Of a DNA stretch of 64,000 bases, positions 43,601 through 54,521 are shown piece by piece. The translations under genes and the position numbers were made by a program. Positions within the stretch are counted from its first letter, which is position 1. Each line of letters begins with the position of its first letter. The stretch lies in assembly GCA_013339765.2 (NCBI GenBank), contig CM023457.1, forward strand, positions 51,175,745 through 51,239,744. Direction: 5' to 3'. The stretch comes from Haemaphysalis longicornis. Lineage: Eukaryota; Arthropoda; Arachnida; Ixodida; Ixodidae. Under the pieces are notes generated by a model. The model did not search any database. It was not told the DNA's origin and saw nothing but the letters and a program-made list of their open reading frames with translations.

Positions 43601-45862
43601 ACTCTATAAACTGATAAGCGATAGCCAACTGGCCCGACCCTCGCTACTTTGCTCGTACACCTGCGGGCCACACGCGGTAACGTATTACGCTCTCCCTTCC
43701 ATTTCCTGCTGTGGCATCGCTCCTGTTTCATCTATGGCTGCGTCTAATCTCACAGCAGCTGTGAAAATAACCTCCGGGAAATTTTCACGGCATTTTCCCT
43801 AAAAGCTGGCTGGCCTACAATTTGCTGAATAATATTACGTCCCAACGTAGCCTAACCGAACGCGTCATAACCTACCCAAATCCAGCCAAACTGCAACAAA
43901 CCTAATCTAACCCATCCCAACGACACAGAACACAACCTATATTAAACGTAATTCAACCCATTCTATAAGTCCTGTGCGTCGATCTTTTGGCATAGTCAGA
44001 ACTACAGCAAAAAAAGGCATTAACAAAATCACGATGACCGAAAAACCCCGAACCTAAAAACAAAAACAAAAACAAAACATCGTAAAACAGACTCGAACCT
44101 GAGCCTTCCAGTTTAAAACCAACTACTATACCACAGCGCTACAGGGGCAGCTGCAAACAGCTTTTGAGGAAATATTTATGCCATAGAATCTCCGGGTAGC
44201 ATTCTCCGCTAATGAGAGGGGACTGCCGTGAGAAATTTCTGACGGTAATTCTTAGTGTTGCCGTGATAATAGACTCTACCTTCATCTGCCGGCGTGTGGA
44301 CCGTGAGAATGATGATAACACATCTCATTTCACGCCTTCTACGACTATATGAGGCTAAGGTCATCCAGTTTATTTTTCCGTCTCTGCATTCTTTTTTCTT
44401 CTTTTCTGCAGATGGGTGGCACCACCGGTTCTTCAACCGTTACATACCTCTGTTCGGCGTCATAACACTGACTCTGGTGGCAGTGGCGCTCTGCCTCAGT
44501 TACTGGTGAGTGATCGACGAACCACAGATGGCGCCTTACACCCGTGCCACACGTACACTAAAAATTACATTAAGTGCTCGATGCCTCAAGTTTAACCCGC
44601 CGCGGTGGCTCAGTGGCTAAGGCGTTGCGCTGCTGAGCACGAGGTCGTGGGCTCGATTCCCGGCCGCGGCGGCCGCTTTTCCGATGGAGGCGAAAAGCAA
44701 AAACGCCCGTGTGTACGAGATTTCGGCGCACGTCAAAGATCCCCAGGTGGTCAAAATTAGTCCGGAGCCCTCCCCTACGGCGCGCCTCATCGCCTGCGTT
44801 GCGTCGGCGCGTTAAACCCTACAATCAAGATCCTCAAGTTTAAATGCCATTCATTCGCTGCTACACGCAAAATTGTAATTCCATTCGCTCTAATGTCATT
44901 TTTTGTAAAAGGAGTTCCGCACAACTCATTTACCTTCACGAACGCCTTAAATTTGCCTACTCTCGAACGTGATGAGCACCAAAGGAAATGAACGAAACCC
45001 TCAGCACCAGAGTGTTGACGCGTAAGGGTAGATGAACTTCGAAATAAGACGATTTGTTGTGCAATCTTGGTGTCGAAGTTCTGAAGCAAACGAAGTGCAC
45101 TAAAACAGCGACGAAATGCAAAACATCCTGTTACTCGTCGTGTTAAATTTTTCGTATTTGGCTACCGCTAGCAGGCGACGGCGGTTGCTGAAGCCGCTTT
45201 TAGAAACGGCTCACATCATTTTTATAAAAACACAAATTCTCATAGCGTTTTCTTTCACAAAACAACATTTTTAACCCTTGTAAGACGTTTTTCTCTACGC
45301 GAAAGACTTCTAAAACATGAGTGAATTTCTTTTTTTTTGTCATGCTCACCATCATGCCTAACACATTTAATGCCTTTGCGTTTTAGCATGTAGCACGGCC
45401 CACCCAATTAATGTCATTCGGTATCTTAATGCCTTCAACACTTAATGTCGTTTTTGGCGTACGTGTGGCACGGGTATTATACTCAAAAACTGGTGCACCT
45501 CGCATAGGTCATAGAACGCACGAAGAGCTTACAGTTATCGTGTACCGATATGAAGTCCTGTTGAATGTAACAGATCTTTGCCTGATGAAATGTTGCCAAT
45601 TGTGTGCGGTCCTGGTGGTCGCGTGTTTGCTAAGATGAAGTAGATCGACTTAATCTAGACCCCTGTCCAACGGCAATCTAATGTCATTCAAAGCGAATGA
45701 CATTAGCGGTTAATGACATTCGCTTTGGCCGTGCGGGTCTACACGGCGAAACAAATGTCATTTGATAGTGACAGCGGTGACGATTAACGAGCTCGGGAAA
45801 CCGCAAAATTATATTTCAAGGGCATTTAGAATGTTTTCATACATAATGTTCCACTGCACTGC

Positions 45863-45942
<80 letters not shown>

Positions 45943-48900
45943 TTTTATTTATTTAGTTATTTTTGTATTATACCCTCAAGGCCCGAAGGCATTACAGAGG
46001 GGAGTGGGTAATACACAAATACGGTGAGTGAAATTAGAGGCAATATAATGCACAAAACATTTCCTAATTATGCAATGTTAGCTAGGTAACAAAGCAAATA
46101 AGTACAGTAAACAGTAATTAGAGGCAGGTAAGTACAAAAACATTGCTAGTATACAATGTTAGCTAAGGTGTTTTTGAACAATACCGGATTTTGCATACAG
46201 GCACTGGAGTCGGGAAGGTGGTTCCAGTCTGTGGCTGTCCGGGGGAAAAATGACTGGGAGAAAGCGTTAGTCCGTGCATGGGGTATCCTGACTTTATTTG
46301 AGTGGTCTAAACGAGCAGAAATGTAATGAGGCGCTTCAATGAATTCACAGCGTAGTTCGGGGTGATAGAATATTTTATGGAAAAGACACAGGCGAAGAAC
46401 TTTACGACGAGACGCTAGAGATGGTAGGTTAAGCCTCAATTTCATGTGTGTGACACTGGAGGTACGGTTATAATCGGATAGTATGTAACGGGCCGTGTTA
46501 TTCTGAACTATTTCTACTTTTTGAGTCAGGTTGATTTGGCTTGAATCCCAGGTGATGCCGCATATTCAAGCTTCGGCCGAACCAGCGTCCTTGTGAAAGT
46601 AGTAGTTTTAGTGAAGAAAGTGCTCTTGAAAAATTACCGTCGAAGGTATCCTAATGCCGGTTAGCGCTTGTTGACGACATACTCCGTGTGAATGTTTCCA
46701 TGTAACGGTCAGCTGAAAGGTGAACACCCTAGGTAATTTGTAACATGACACATTTTCTAGAAGGGAGTTATTAATAGAGTACGAGGGTAGCTCTTGAGGA
46801 GTTCGGGACACACGCATGTACTTGCACTTGTTTAGTGTTTAACTCCATGCACCAGATTTTCCACCAAGATGTTACAGAGCGTTTTAGATCTGCTTGTAAT
46901 GTTTTGACGTCGTTTGTCAGAGATTATTTGTCGTAAAATTACACAATCATCGGCGAACAAATTAATGTGGGACGAAGAAACGCAAAACGGTAAATTCGTT
47001 AATATAAATTAGGAAAGAAGAGGACCCAATACCGAGCCCTGGGGAACACCTGAGTGAACGCCGCTGGGCTCGGAGTCATAATTGTTAGCTGAAACGAACT
47101 GGGAGCGGTTAGCAAGGAAAACTTCTAGCCATGTTAGTAGCTTGTCACCTAGGTTAAGCGAGCGCAGTTTATGTAAGAGTAATTTGTGAGAAACTTTATC
47201 GAAAGCTTTAGAAAAGTCTAAAAAAATACAATCAGAAACGGAAGTAGTTGTCGAGAATGACGTTAAGCTTATGTGTAAAGGATATTAGCTGTGTTTCACA
47301 TGAATAGGTCTTTCGAAAGCCATGCTGCGATTTAGAGAAAAATGAATTTGACTCCAGGAATTTTCTGAGATTTGAAAAGAGGATGTGCTCGAGGATTTTA
47401 CATGGAATGCTGGTTAGTGAAACGGGCCTGTAATTGAGCGGGGAATGTTTGTTACCGGATGTTCCACTGCGTTTCACTACACCAAACCGGGTGTCTCGAT
47501 GCGAACGCTGCCGTACGGCGAAGACGCGCGTTAATCCAGGCGCCCTACTTCAACGTTTATAAAACCGCGTTTCCCTACTCCACGTGCGTTGCAAGCAGAA
47601 CGTGGAACCTATCTAGTGGAACCTTGTGTAACTGTTGCCGGTTGATTTCTTAAAATGGCGCCAGAAGCTATTGTGGCGCGGGCGACAGCAGGCGATGGCG
47701 GAGTGAATTCTTTTTCTGCAGTTGATGAAGCATTTAATTTCCGAAAAGTAAAGCAAGTATGATTTTTTTATAAAGGAACACTGCAAATATCAGTTCTGTA
47801 TTGATTTGTTGTTTCATATTTGCTTAATGTCTTGTTCTTCTTCAACAATGTTGACAAGTATGAACATTACACCGGACAAAGACGGGTAGATTTAGCTGTG
47901 ACTATATAAGACTATTGCGCAGGCATTGTTTTGCTTTGGCCGGGTGGTTGAATGTAGTCACAGACAGACAGACGGACAGACAGACAGACATACAGACAGG
48001 CCAAAATTTCTGGGTTTAAGTAGCACAAGAAAGACTATCGTCTTTAAAAGAACAGAACTCCCGCTGGCGCAGTTTCAGGCAGGGGGCTCGCGTGCACTGC
48101 GAAGGCGGGAAATTTGAATTACATTGGGTGGTAGCAGGGAGCGGATAACGGCGCCACAGCCCATCATGGCGAATCACTGCTCTGCACTTCCGACAGCTTT
48201 CACATTGAGTGGAACGGCTTTAATTTTGTAGTGCTGGCCCATAATACCAGGCCATTTGACATCACTGTAGCGTGAAAGTTGGAAGTTGCCCATATTGCTT
48301 GCGTTTTTCGGTTAAAAACGCCTTTACTGGCTGAAATGGAGCTAACCGCGTTACCAAGGACTAGCTCTTTAAAACTGAACAAAGGTGTGTTTTGTTTTTT
48401 CGGCGCTTTTAACAAGCTCGGTACGACCAAATGGCTACGACGGCGTTACCGGTGATCTCGGCGGCAGTTTACATCAGCCCAAACAGGCCTTGCAGCACGT
48501 CTAATTGGATCGGGATTGCCATAAAGATGACAGCGAAGCTCCTTGCGCGTATACGTGGGCATCGTATCAACGCCGACGACGGGCAGACGCTGAGTCACGC
48601 GAACGGGATGTTGCGGACGAGACGGCAAAGGAACAAGCAAGAAAAGCGCCGGAAGGACGCGTGCTTAGGAAGGAGCTGTGTTTGGCCGCCATTGCAGCGT
48701 CCGAATTCTATTGTGATTATACGTGATATCGCAGTAACGCGTAAACAAAAAAATAATCACGAGCCATATTTTACTCTGTCCCACTTTTTAGCACACAGCG
48801 TAGATGTGGTGCAGAATTTAAACGAAAGGTGCGAGCAGATTTAATTTCTTTTGAACGTTCACGGCGGTCATTCCTAAGTAAGACTCGCAGTTTTTCGACT

Positions 48901-51900
48901 CTACTGACTTGTTTTGACTCTCTTAATTAAAATATATTTCCAGGTGAGTACGTGTTTAGTAATCTTGAGGTCTAAGTCATGTTCTGATCTTGAAAATTGT
49001 GCTGTTGTTAAAGGAGCCATGAATACAAAGTACAAGTTGGGTTTATTAGAAAGACTGCTTAGTCCCGATAACAATAATACTAATATCATCGCAATCTTCG
49101 AAAAAATAACGGAGATATTAAAGAAAACGTGTGAAGCAGTCGTGACTCCCTAGCCAATTTTCCGCAACTTTTCTATGACGTCACGAAACCTTGTTTCTGG
49201 GATTGGCGGCCTCCTAACTGACCTGTCGCGACGACACATGACTGGACGTCTGTAATAGGGCCTCTAGTTCCATTTGACCGCATCACTTGAATGCTAACGT
49301 GCAGTTAACGCACTGAAAATTATGTTTTATTGTTGGCCCGTATGACGTCATTCTTGCTCATAACACGTCACTGTGACGCGAAATTTGGAATTTGTAAATA
49401 CTTCTTGCTTTTCTTTCGTTAAAAAAACATCTTTTGTGGCTGTAATGAAGCTGAGTGAGGTACTGGATCCTAGTTCTTTCAAATTAAACGAAGTTGTATT
49501 TTCTCTTCGTGGCTCCTTTAACTAATCTACTCAAGGTGCATCTCCAAGTGATTAGACGTACAAGATGGAGGTCTCAGCCAAGTTTTGACCTCGAAAGTGG
49601 GGCCTATTATTGATCAATCTTGTCAAGATGCATATCCAAATAATCAGACGTATAAGCTTGACGCTCAAATCACTCTGGAACGGCGTGCGACTGCGTGCCA
49701 ATAGCGCACACACCGGGCGCTCGTTTTCCAACGCCTCGCCTTATATAGGACCCCTAAGTATGAGGAGTACAGATTCGTCCAGTCGTGTACGGAAATGGGA
49801 AGAATATATCTCGACATACTGCTGAGAAGCGCCGGCACGAGATCTGAGCGTGCCGTCCGCTACCGCAACGGGCGAGCAGCTGTTTTGCTGTGTGCCTTCT
49901 CGGAAGCGAGTGACGTCGATTTCTCTTGGCTGAAGGTTTCGCTTACAGCTGCGCAAGCAGACACTGTATTGCGTCTGGTTAGACCAGGCGCCGCCTGCTC
50001 CGAGCTATCGTTTGTCTTTCTCCTCAACGCAAAATTTCGGCTCTTTTAGGGCTTGGGAACTTCTCGGCTAGACGTTGTAATGTCAATTTTACAATGTCTT
50101 GAAAGCCAGTAAAGGGGCTATGGAGACAAAATACAAGTTTGGTTCATTAGAACGACCGCTTTGTCTCGATAACAATAATATAAGTTTATTTTGGAGCTTG
50201 AAATAAACAATGGAGACCTTAAAGAAGAGATCTGAAGCAGTGGCGACTTCCCAACCACTTTCCGGCAACTTTTCTATGACGTCGCAGAATATTGTTTGTG
50301 CTATTGGCGGGCTTCGACCTAAACCACCGCTAAGACACATGACTGGACAATTGTAACAAGCCCCTAGTTCCGCCTGATCGCATCACTTGAATGCTAATGT
50401 GCAGTTAACGCACTGAAAGCTACGTTTTCAGGGCTGACCCTTATGACGTCACTCCTGCCCATAACACGTCACTGGTAGCGCGAAATTTGAAAGTTTTAAA
50501 ATTATTTATACTTTGCATTCCTCGGTTAAAAAACGTCTTTCGTGGCTAGAATTGAGACTTATTGGGGTTCTGAAGTCGAGTTTGTTTCAGATTAAACAAA
50601 GTTGTAATTTGTCTTCATCTACCCTTTGAAGGATCTCACAAGGAATGTGCATCTACGAAAGTTCGGCTGAGAGAGAGAGAGACATGCTTATTTATTGGAG
50701 AGGTTAGCTGCAAACAAACGAGAAGCTGGCAACTCTGAACTTTGGAGTAAGGGAAATGCCGGCGGCTGTTTTAAAGATAAACGAGGTAATAAAATTACAT
50801 CAAAAATGACCACGTCGTCTGCTATCAGCGATCAATTTCGGGTGATTTACCTGGTAAGTAATTCACTAGCGGTTGAGTATATGCAGCTGGGGCCGAAATT
50901 CCTGAAATCGACGGCTGAGGGTACAAAGCGGAGAAAATAACCATTTGCACAAACATGCAAAAAAGAATTACGAAGGGAATTCTTAGGGGAGCTTTATTAG
51001 GAGTTCGCTTTGTGCGGTCACGAATAATGACAGCAAATTCGCGGAACGGATAAAAAATTCCTCGGAGCGCTTGCATGACTTGAAGGCTAAAGCCTAGTGT
51101 CATCACTAGGCGACAGCCTAGTGGCACACTGACCACAATTCACGCAACCGCTCTTCTCTACCTTCTCCTGGTCGACTCACGAGCTGTCACGTGGCAATCA
51201 CGAGTCGTCGGTGCGGGAATTTGTTCAGTGGCACGCCAGGCGCAAGCTGCTGTACCTCCGTATTCGAGGGACACATTCACACCCCTTCGCATCTTCAAAA
51301 GAAAGGCTGCGTTAGGGTGCGCGCCACTTTTCACCGCATCTTTGTCACCACTCATCGAGGTTGGGTCCTCCAGAATCTTGAGGACGTATGAGCGACAGTG
51401 TCGGCCCCTCAGACCAGTGTAAGCAAGTGTAACTCAAACCCAACGCCTGTCCATGTCCACGCAGGTGTCAGGACCGGAACTCGGTCGATACGGAGTCCTC
51501 GAGGGCTTACCTGGAAGAGCTGCGACGCATACAGCAGGGCGAGAGGGTGGCCATGTATCCGATTCCACCGGGAGGCCATTCCTACGGAGCTCCACCCGAC
51601 TACCGCAGACAGGTGAGGTCATACGCATGGACTACATTCGCGAGCTATGTCTAACCGGCTCTTCTTAGCTCAAGGTGCCAGATACAGAGAAAGCGTGATC
51701 TTCATGGCGACCACATCGCAACCGGAGACTCCGACGCAGACACGGCACTGTGTCTGTGTCCTCCTTTTTATTTAACCTTTTGTCTTCGGCGGCTGTGAAC
51801 TCACTATCAATGCATACCAACCTGCCCAGCGTTCCGCACTCATGGAGCAGAATTTCGTTGATGATGCGTATTGGTAGCGGCACAAACGGGGACCGAAATG

Positions 51901-54521
51901 AAGGTGTCGAATTATTGCTGTGCCTGCTTTGTCCTGCTTTTTTTTAGAAGCCGGATTGTCTATTCCAAAGGTATTGTACTTTTTTTATTTCACGATGCGC
52001 TAAAAATACTAAGCTAAAGTTTATTGGTAAGACTTAGAAACATAACAAACTGGCGGCCCATGCAGCCGCCTCTCTGAAAATTGCCATGAAGACATGCTGA
52101 TTTGCAGGGTGGGTAGGCACTGTCTTAAAACTTGTAATTTTCTTTTTCTTTCGTCTCGCCGTTCCGCCTACCAGAGGCGAAACTAAGCAGCAATATGTTT
52201 CTGGGTAATATAATTTATCGAGATATTGTTGCTTTGTCTTCGAACCTTTCGTTGGGCATATATGCCAAGTTGGCAACCTTTGCAGATGTGTGAGCATTTT
52301 AGTCGCTTTTTTATACACAATTTCAGAGAGGGGATTGGAATGAGCCTAACTGATCATACAAGTATGCCTCTCAAATGTCAATTGTGATATTTCGCAGTCC
52401 TTAACGGCACGTCAGTGCGCTGTAACACCTCAGAGACACGTTGATCCTATTCTTGTAATCCCATCGAAGATGTGGTAGATACTGGCTGTGCGTGCTTGGT
52501 CATTGGTACGATTATCTTGGATGTAGCTGTTTATACACTTTTTGGAAGACCACTTGGACGATTAATCAATGCAGAAAATCTTAACGCAGGCTTAGCACAT
52601 CGCGTAACGCCTTGAGTAGTCATCCACCGACGCTGATGAACAGCGTTAGGGCCTGTTTATCTTTTAGCTACACATTAACGTGTTTATACATCGAAAGCTT
52701 AGCCTATCTGTCCCACTGGTTACAAGTTGGTATACTTTATTTCGAATAGGTTAAAGGGTGCTCCGAAGACAAAATGCCAGTTAGGTTTGTTTGAAAAAGT
52801 TACCTCGCTGGAACAACACTGACACCACCTTTAACGCAAACTGCGCTCAAGTAAGATATGTAATGAGGAAAACAGAGAACAGGCATGTGACGCAGCGGCT
52901 ACTTTCACGCATTAGTCGCGTATGACGTATCATGGGTCGTTGGTTGCGATTGGCTGAGGGCGACAAAATGTTACGGAAATTGAATAGGGATTACAAACTT
53001 GCACAAGCAGCTATTTGCGCTTAAATTTAGTGAATATTATCTTAAATGCAGAGCGTTTCTTTAACTCACATGTAGCGTCCGCCGTCCGTCCGCAACAGCT
53101 CAGCGCGCAGCTGCGCCCTCTCCCCCACTCCTCCTCTCCCGCATCCACGCTACCCTCCTCGCTCTCAACAACAGGTCCGCACCCCTCCCCCTACACTATA
53201 TATATAAAAAATAATAGTTATCGGCGCCTGGTTTCGATCCCACGACCCTGTGGGCGGAACGCGAGGTACATGGTGCTCTTCCCACTGCGCCACAAAAGCG
53301 ACACAGAATCAAAGGCTACGAACGCGCCTTATATCCTTGACTCATTCAAACTACGTCAAGAAGCTGCTGATACACGGCAGCAGTTGCATCGATCTCGTCT
53401 TCACCAGTTGCTGCAACGCACGACCACTGCTTAAAGACCCCTTAACAGTACATTTGAGCGACCACACGAAGCCGCCGTTCTCAGCGTCCATACAACGACA
53501 AACAGCAACAAATAAATAATAAAGACTTACAACAACCTACTCCTTGGCCTTCACTTCTTGCGTCACAAAAAAAAGAAAAAACCCATCTCTCCACGAGGGG
53601 GGACTCGAGTCGCAAAATCACGAAAGTAATAATTAATATATGAAAGAAATAATAATAATAATAGTATAAGCAATAATAGCTAACACATTCACTACCACCA
53701 CCCCCCAAACACTAACGTTAACGCAGTATACACCCACCCCCTACGCGACGCATTTACTCGAGTCCCCCTTCGTGGGGAGATGGGCCCAATTTTTTAGCAG
53801 TGATGATGCTGGGATGAACAATGAGAGTTATGACCGAACACTTAAATACGAAGCATTTAGTGTGTCTATATGCCGGCCCACGCTGCTTATCACAGCCGTC
53901 GTGCACGTTGGGCTTGTCGGACATGAGACGGGCCGACTGGCATAAGCGACACTTCCACTTACGTGACCCTGTTTGTCGACTAATACCCAATGTCTCACGA
54001 AGAGATTATAATCAACACTAATAAAAATACGGCAGATACAAATCCTGCAAGAAGAAAACCGAGTGCCAACTGCGGACTTAGAACGGTGACGCTGCGCCAT
54101 CTAGGCAGGCGGACGGTAACCATGGTTGCCAGAAGACGGGTTTGCAGACAGCGGTAGCCTTATTCGACACACTAAGTTTTGTTTTGCCTGCCTGCCTGCC
54201 CACAATACGTCATTGCTGACGTCACGAGCACACGATACAACGTGACAATTGAAATTAACTCATGCGAATAAAGCATCGCTTGCAGCCGGACAAGCGCAGA
54301 AGGCACTATAAAACACCGAATATTTTGATTAGAGGAACCTATATTTGCCTTGATGGCCCCTTTAAGCTAGACTGTCGCCGTGTTTGAGCAAGACTATTTC
54401 CCTTTGTTTTTGTTTTTACAGGACTACTACTACCCTCCACCCGCAGTACAACTATGCCACGTTCGATGGAGGAACCAAGCCACCACCGAGCGCTCCTCCC
54501 CTGCGTAACCAGCCACATTGA
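37601..54521 (+). CDS. Single-pass membrane protein gene, unrecognised family (5' end missing)
   Basis: Exons 37601-37648, 37720-37872, 44412-44505, 51465-51612 and 54422-54508 (or to 54521) join in matching phases 1, 1, 2, 0. The product has a short acidic ectodomain with two sequons (NDT, NGT), one cysteine (GLCSADDWDKR), an aromatic block FWPSFRTYVLGEHD, a membrane segment IPLFGVITLTLVAVALCLSY after the basic HGWHHRFFNRY, then a cytoplasmic tail with a helical EELRRIQQGERVAMYPIPPG and the Pro/Tyr-rich GAPPDYRRQDYYYPPP. A signal-peptide exon must lie upstream and was not found. The last exon has two possible frames. PPxY-like and proline motifs in the tail suggest WW- or SH3-domain binding, which is inference. 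I do not recognise the family. Confidence 0.65.
37720..37872 (+). CDS. Membrane-protein gene, exon b (phase 1-1)
   Basis: 153 nt; acceptor CGTTTTTGTCAG, donor GAGAC|GTAAGT. Encodes GLCSADDWDKRIIVSPAG and PGFWPSFRTYVLGEHDVER. GC-rich and with balanced codon use, unlike its surroundings. Confidence 0.72.
37873..40462. other. Intron; hAT-like end and homopolymer junction
   Basis: At 39003 CAGCGGTTCTCAAACGGGTA followed by GGGGTCCGCGAGG resembles a hAT-type terminal repeat, but no matching right end is seen. At 39511-39539 a T-run passes directly into a G-run. Otherwise nothing recognised. Confidence 0.4.
40463..40724 (-). mobile_element. Possible LINE 3' end
   Basis: Starts with TTCATTTCATCTTTATTTAC followed by a GGGCCCTTAGCAACACTGC..TGGGCCCACG inverted pair. 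Layout resembles other LINE tails here but there is no coding part, so this is weak. Confidence 0.25.
40725..40790 (+). mobile_element. TTAA-type MITE, left end fragment
   Basis: TTAAACGGACACTGAAGTAA followed by CTTCTGTTTTTGTTTGAATT, matching 31106-31180; cut off by the LINE fragment that starts at about 40795. Confidence 0.5.
40795..41107 (+). mobile_element. RTE-like LINE 3' end, second copy
   Basis: Matches 27165-27465 (ATGGACGTGGGCAGGGTATG, AGCGTGGCAGGGGCGGGCAG, AAGTTTGCGGGGATAAATTG) and ends in the same GATGATGATGA tail. Strongly 5'-truncated. Confidence 0.82.
41238..41470 (+). repeat. Repeat F, uninterrupted copy
   Basis: A continuous version of the sequence that at 31698-32692 is split by element E. 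It ends with GCAATGTCTGCAAATCACG at the point corresponding to the alternative acceptor before 32678 (there TGTTTACAGATCACC). Confidence 0.7.
41608..42562. mobile_element. Non-autonomous element with long inverted ends and internal duplication
   Basis: The left end near 41614-41657 (ACACGCGATTCGCATGCGAC, TGATCGTTACGA) is repeated inverted at 42508-42550. Inside, a unit beginning CTTCCACATGCGAGAAAG occurs at 41968 and again at 42209, about 240 bp apart. No transposase frame. Superfamily not determined. Confidence 0.65.
42850..43400 (-). pseudogene. LINE reverse transcriptase C-terminal fragment (CR1/Jockey type)
   Basis: The - strand encodes LQKRALRIMTFSKSPGHSG, PLFKQLEIRPFLLAYDYKIA and upstream HLTYCVETLGNTYH, the conserved region after the RT domain in CR1/Jockey-type LINEs. 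Truncated at both sides and with later stops. Confidence 0.7.
43401..44079. other. Intron; nothing recognised
   Basis: A 126-codon frame at 43422-43802 has no recognisable domain and no splice context. Confidence 0.4.
44080..44146 (-). mobile_element. tRNA-like sequence, probably SINE-derived
   Basis: On the - strand CTGTGGTATAGTAGTTGG resembles an A box and GGTTCGAGTCTG a B box, spaced as in a tRNA. A (TTTTTG)n tract follows. Base pairing of the acceptor stem is poor, so it is not called a tRNA gene. Confidence 0.4.
44412..44505 (+). CDS. Membrane-protein gene, exon c: membrane segment (phase 1-2)
   Basis: 94 nt; acceptor CTTCTTTTCTGCAG, donor TACTG|GTGAGT. Encodes HGWHHRFFNRYIPLFG and VITLTLVAVALCLSYW: basic/aromatic juxtamembrane residues followed by one hydrophobic helix of about 20 residues. 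Confidence 0.78.
44596..44828 (+). mobile_element. Ruka-type SINE, full length with target duplication
   Basis: Head (CCCGCCGCGGTGGCTCAGTG), B box and body are intact. CCTCAAGTTTAA occurs at 44584-44595 and 44832-44843, a perfect 12-bp duplication. It lies 90 bp after exon c of the membrane-protein gene, in the sense direction. Confidence 0.95.
44844..45866. other. Intron with clustered AATGTCATT motifs
   Basis: No exon seen. TAATGTCATT or its complement occurs at 44892, 45410, 45679, 45695, 45711 and 45751. Arms 45678-45689 and 45695-45706 form a perfect 12-bp inverted repeat. Confidence 0.5.
45867..45945. repeat. (TTTA)n microsatellite, LINE tail
   Basis: About 20 units; on the - strand it is the (AAAT)n tail of the LINE next to it. 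Confidence 0.95.
45950..47465 (-). pseudogene. CR1/Jockey-type LINE, RT domain to 3' end
   Basis: The - strand reads NYRPVSLTSIPCKILEHILF, SQHGFRKTYSCETQL (RT start), then in other frames FSKAFDKVSHKLL, HSGVPQGSVLGPLLF (PQGS box) and FADDC-type catalytic region, and finally RTNAFSQSFFPRTATDWNHLP at the C-terminus, followed by an AT-rich 3' end. Frameshifts split it into at least four frames, so it is inactive. It is 5'-truncated where element E begins at 47466. Confidence 0.85.
47466..48045 (-). mobile_element. TCTG-containing element E, inverted copy
   Basis: The - strand order matches 31827-32400: AAAGACGATAGTCTTTCTTG (48020-48040), (TCTG)n at 47961-48000, a TTGTTGAAGAAG block, CAACAGTTACACAAGGTTCC and the GGAGTAGGGAAACGCGG region. 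Confidence 0.72.
48050..48235. repeat. Dispersed repeat B, 3' part
   Basis: AACAGAACTCCCGCTGGCG to GAGTGGAACGGCTTTAATTT matches 5500-5670 and 25130-25370. Confidence 0.7.
48231..48370. mobile_element. MITE family C, internal fragment
   Basis: GCTGGCCCATAATACC..CATTTGACATCACTGTAGCG and GGTTAAAAACGCCTTTACTG follow 26595-26720. Both ends are lost. Confidence 0.5.
48371..49007. other. Intron; unrecognised open frame
   Basis: A 137-codon frame at 48431-48844 overlaps a second one at 48505-48726. The latter is Arg/Glu-rich (RRRRADAESRERDVADETAK). No family recognised and no splice sites that fit the membrane-protein gene. Confidence 0.4.
49008..49521. mobile_element. TTAA-flanked MITE family C, copy 2
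   Basis: TTAAAGGAGCCATGAATACA and TCTTCGTGGCTCCTTTAA are inverted ends with TTAA on both sides. The 514-bp body is closely similar to 26271-26781. Confidence 0.88.
49522..50108. other. Intron; nothing recognised
   Basis: Open frames at 49610-50049 have no splice context or recognisable domain. Confidence 0.4.
50109..50629. mobile_element. MITE family C, older copy
   Basis: GTAAAGGGGCTATGGAGACA at the left and GTCTTCATCTACCCTTTGAA at the right are decayed inverted ends. The interior follows copies 1 and 2 with many changes. Confidence 0.7.
50630..51464. other. Intron; nothing recognised
   Basis: Short GA run at 50668-50680. No exon or repeat shared elsewhere in the window was seen. Confidence 0.4.
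51465..51612 (+). CDS. Membrane-protein gene, exon d: cytoplasmic tail (phase 2-0)
   Basis: 148 nt; acceptor CATGTCCACGCAG, donor AGACAG|GTGAGG. The first base completes Trp. Encodes CQDRNSVDTESSRAYLEELR, IQQGERVAMYPIPPGG and HSYGAPPDYRRQ: a charged helix then a Pro/Gly/Tyr-rich stretch. Confidence 0.75.
51613..53221. other. Intron; MITE fragment only
   Basis: 52751-53010 begins TTAAAGGGTGCTCCGAAGAC and contains TATGACGTATCATGGGTCG, a 5' fragment of MITE family C. The rest shows nothing I recognise. Confidence 0.45.
53222..53365 (-). mobile_element. tRNA-headed element (SINE G), second copy
   Basis: The - strand has TTTGTGGCGCAGTGGGAAGA (A-box region) and GGGATCGAAACCAGGCGCCG (B-box region). 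The neighbouring TTCAAACTACGTC block pairs with the one at 35245-35265. Confidence 0.6.
53375..53515 (+). pseudogene. LINE endonuclease-domain fragment
   Basis: A frame encodes GSSCIDLVFTSCCNARPL and DPLTVHLSDHTKPPFSA, the last strands of the apurinic-type endonuclease of LINEs (S-x-IDLVFT ... SDH). Truncated on both sides; the SDH catalytic triplet is visible. Confidence 0.6.
53516..54421. other. Intron; MITE right-end fragment
   Basis: 54340-54365 ends TGATGGCCCCTTTAA, a right end of MITE family C, with family sequence back to about 54190. Nothing else recognised. Confidence 0.45.
54422..54521 (+). CDS. Membrane-protein gene, last exon, frame ambiguous
   Basis: Acceptor TTGTTTTTGTTTTTACAG. 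In the frame given by exon d it encodes DYYYPPPAVQLCHVRW and stops at 54506-54508. Shifted by one base it encodes QYNYATFDGG and KPPPSAPPLRNQPH and stops at 54519-54521. The second frame looks more like a natural Pro/Tyr-rich tail, so a one-base indel near 54443 in the assembly or in this allele is possible. Confidence 0.6.
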
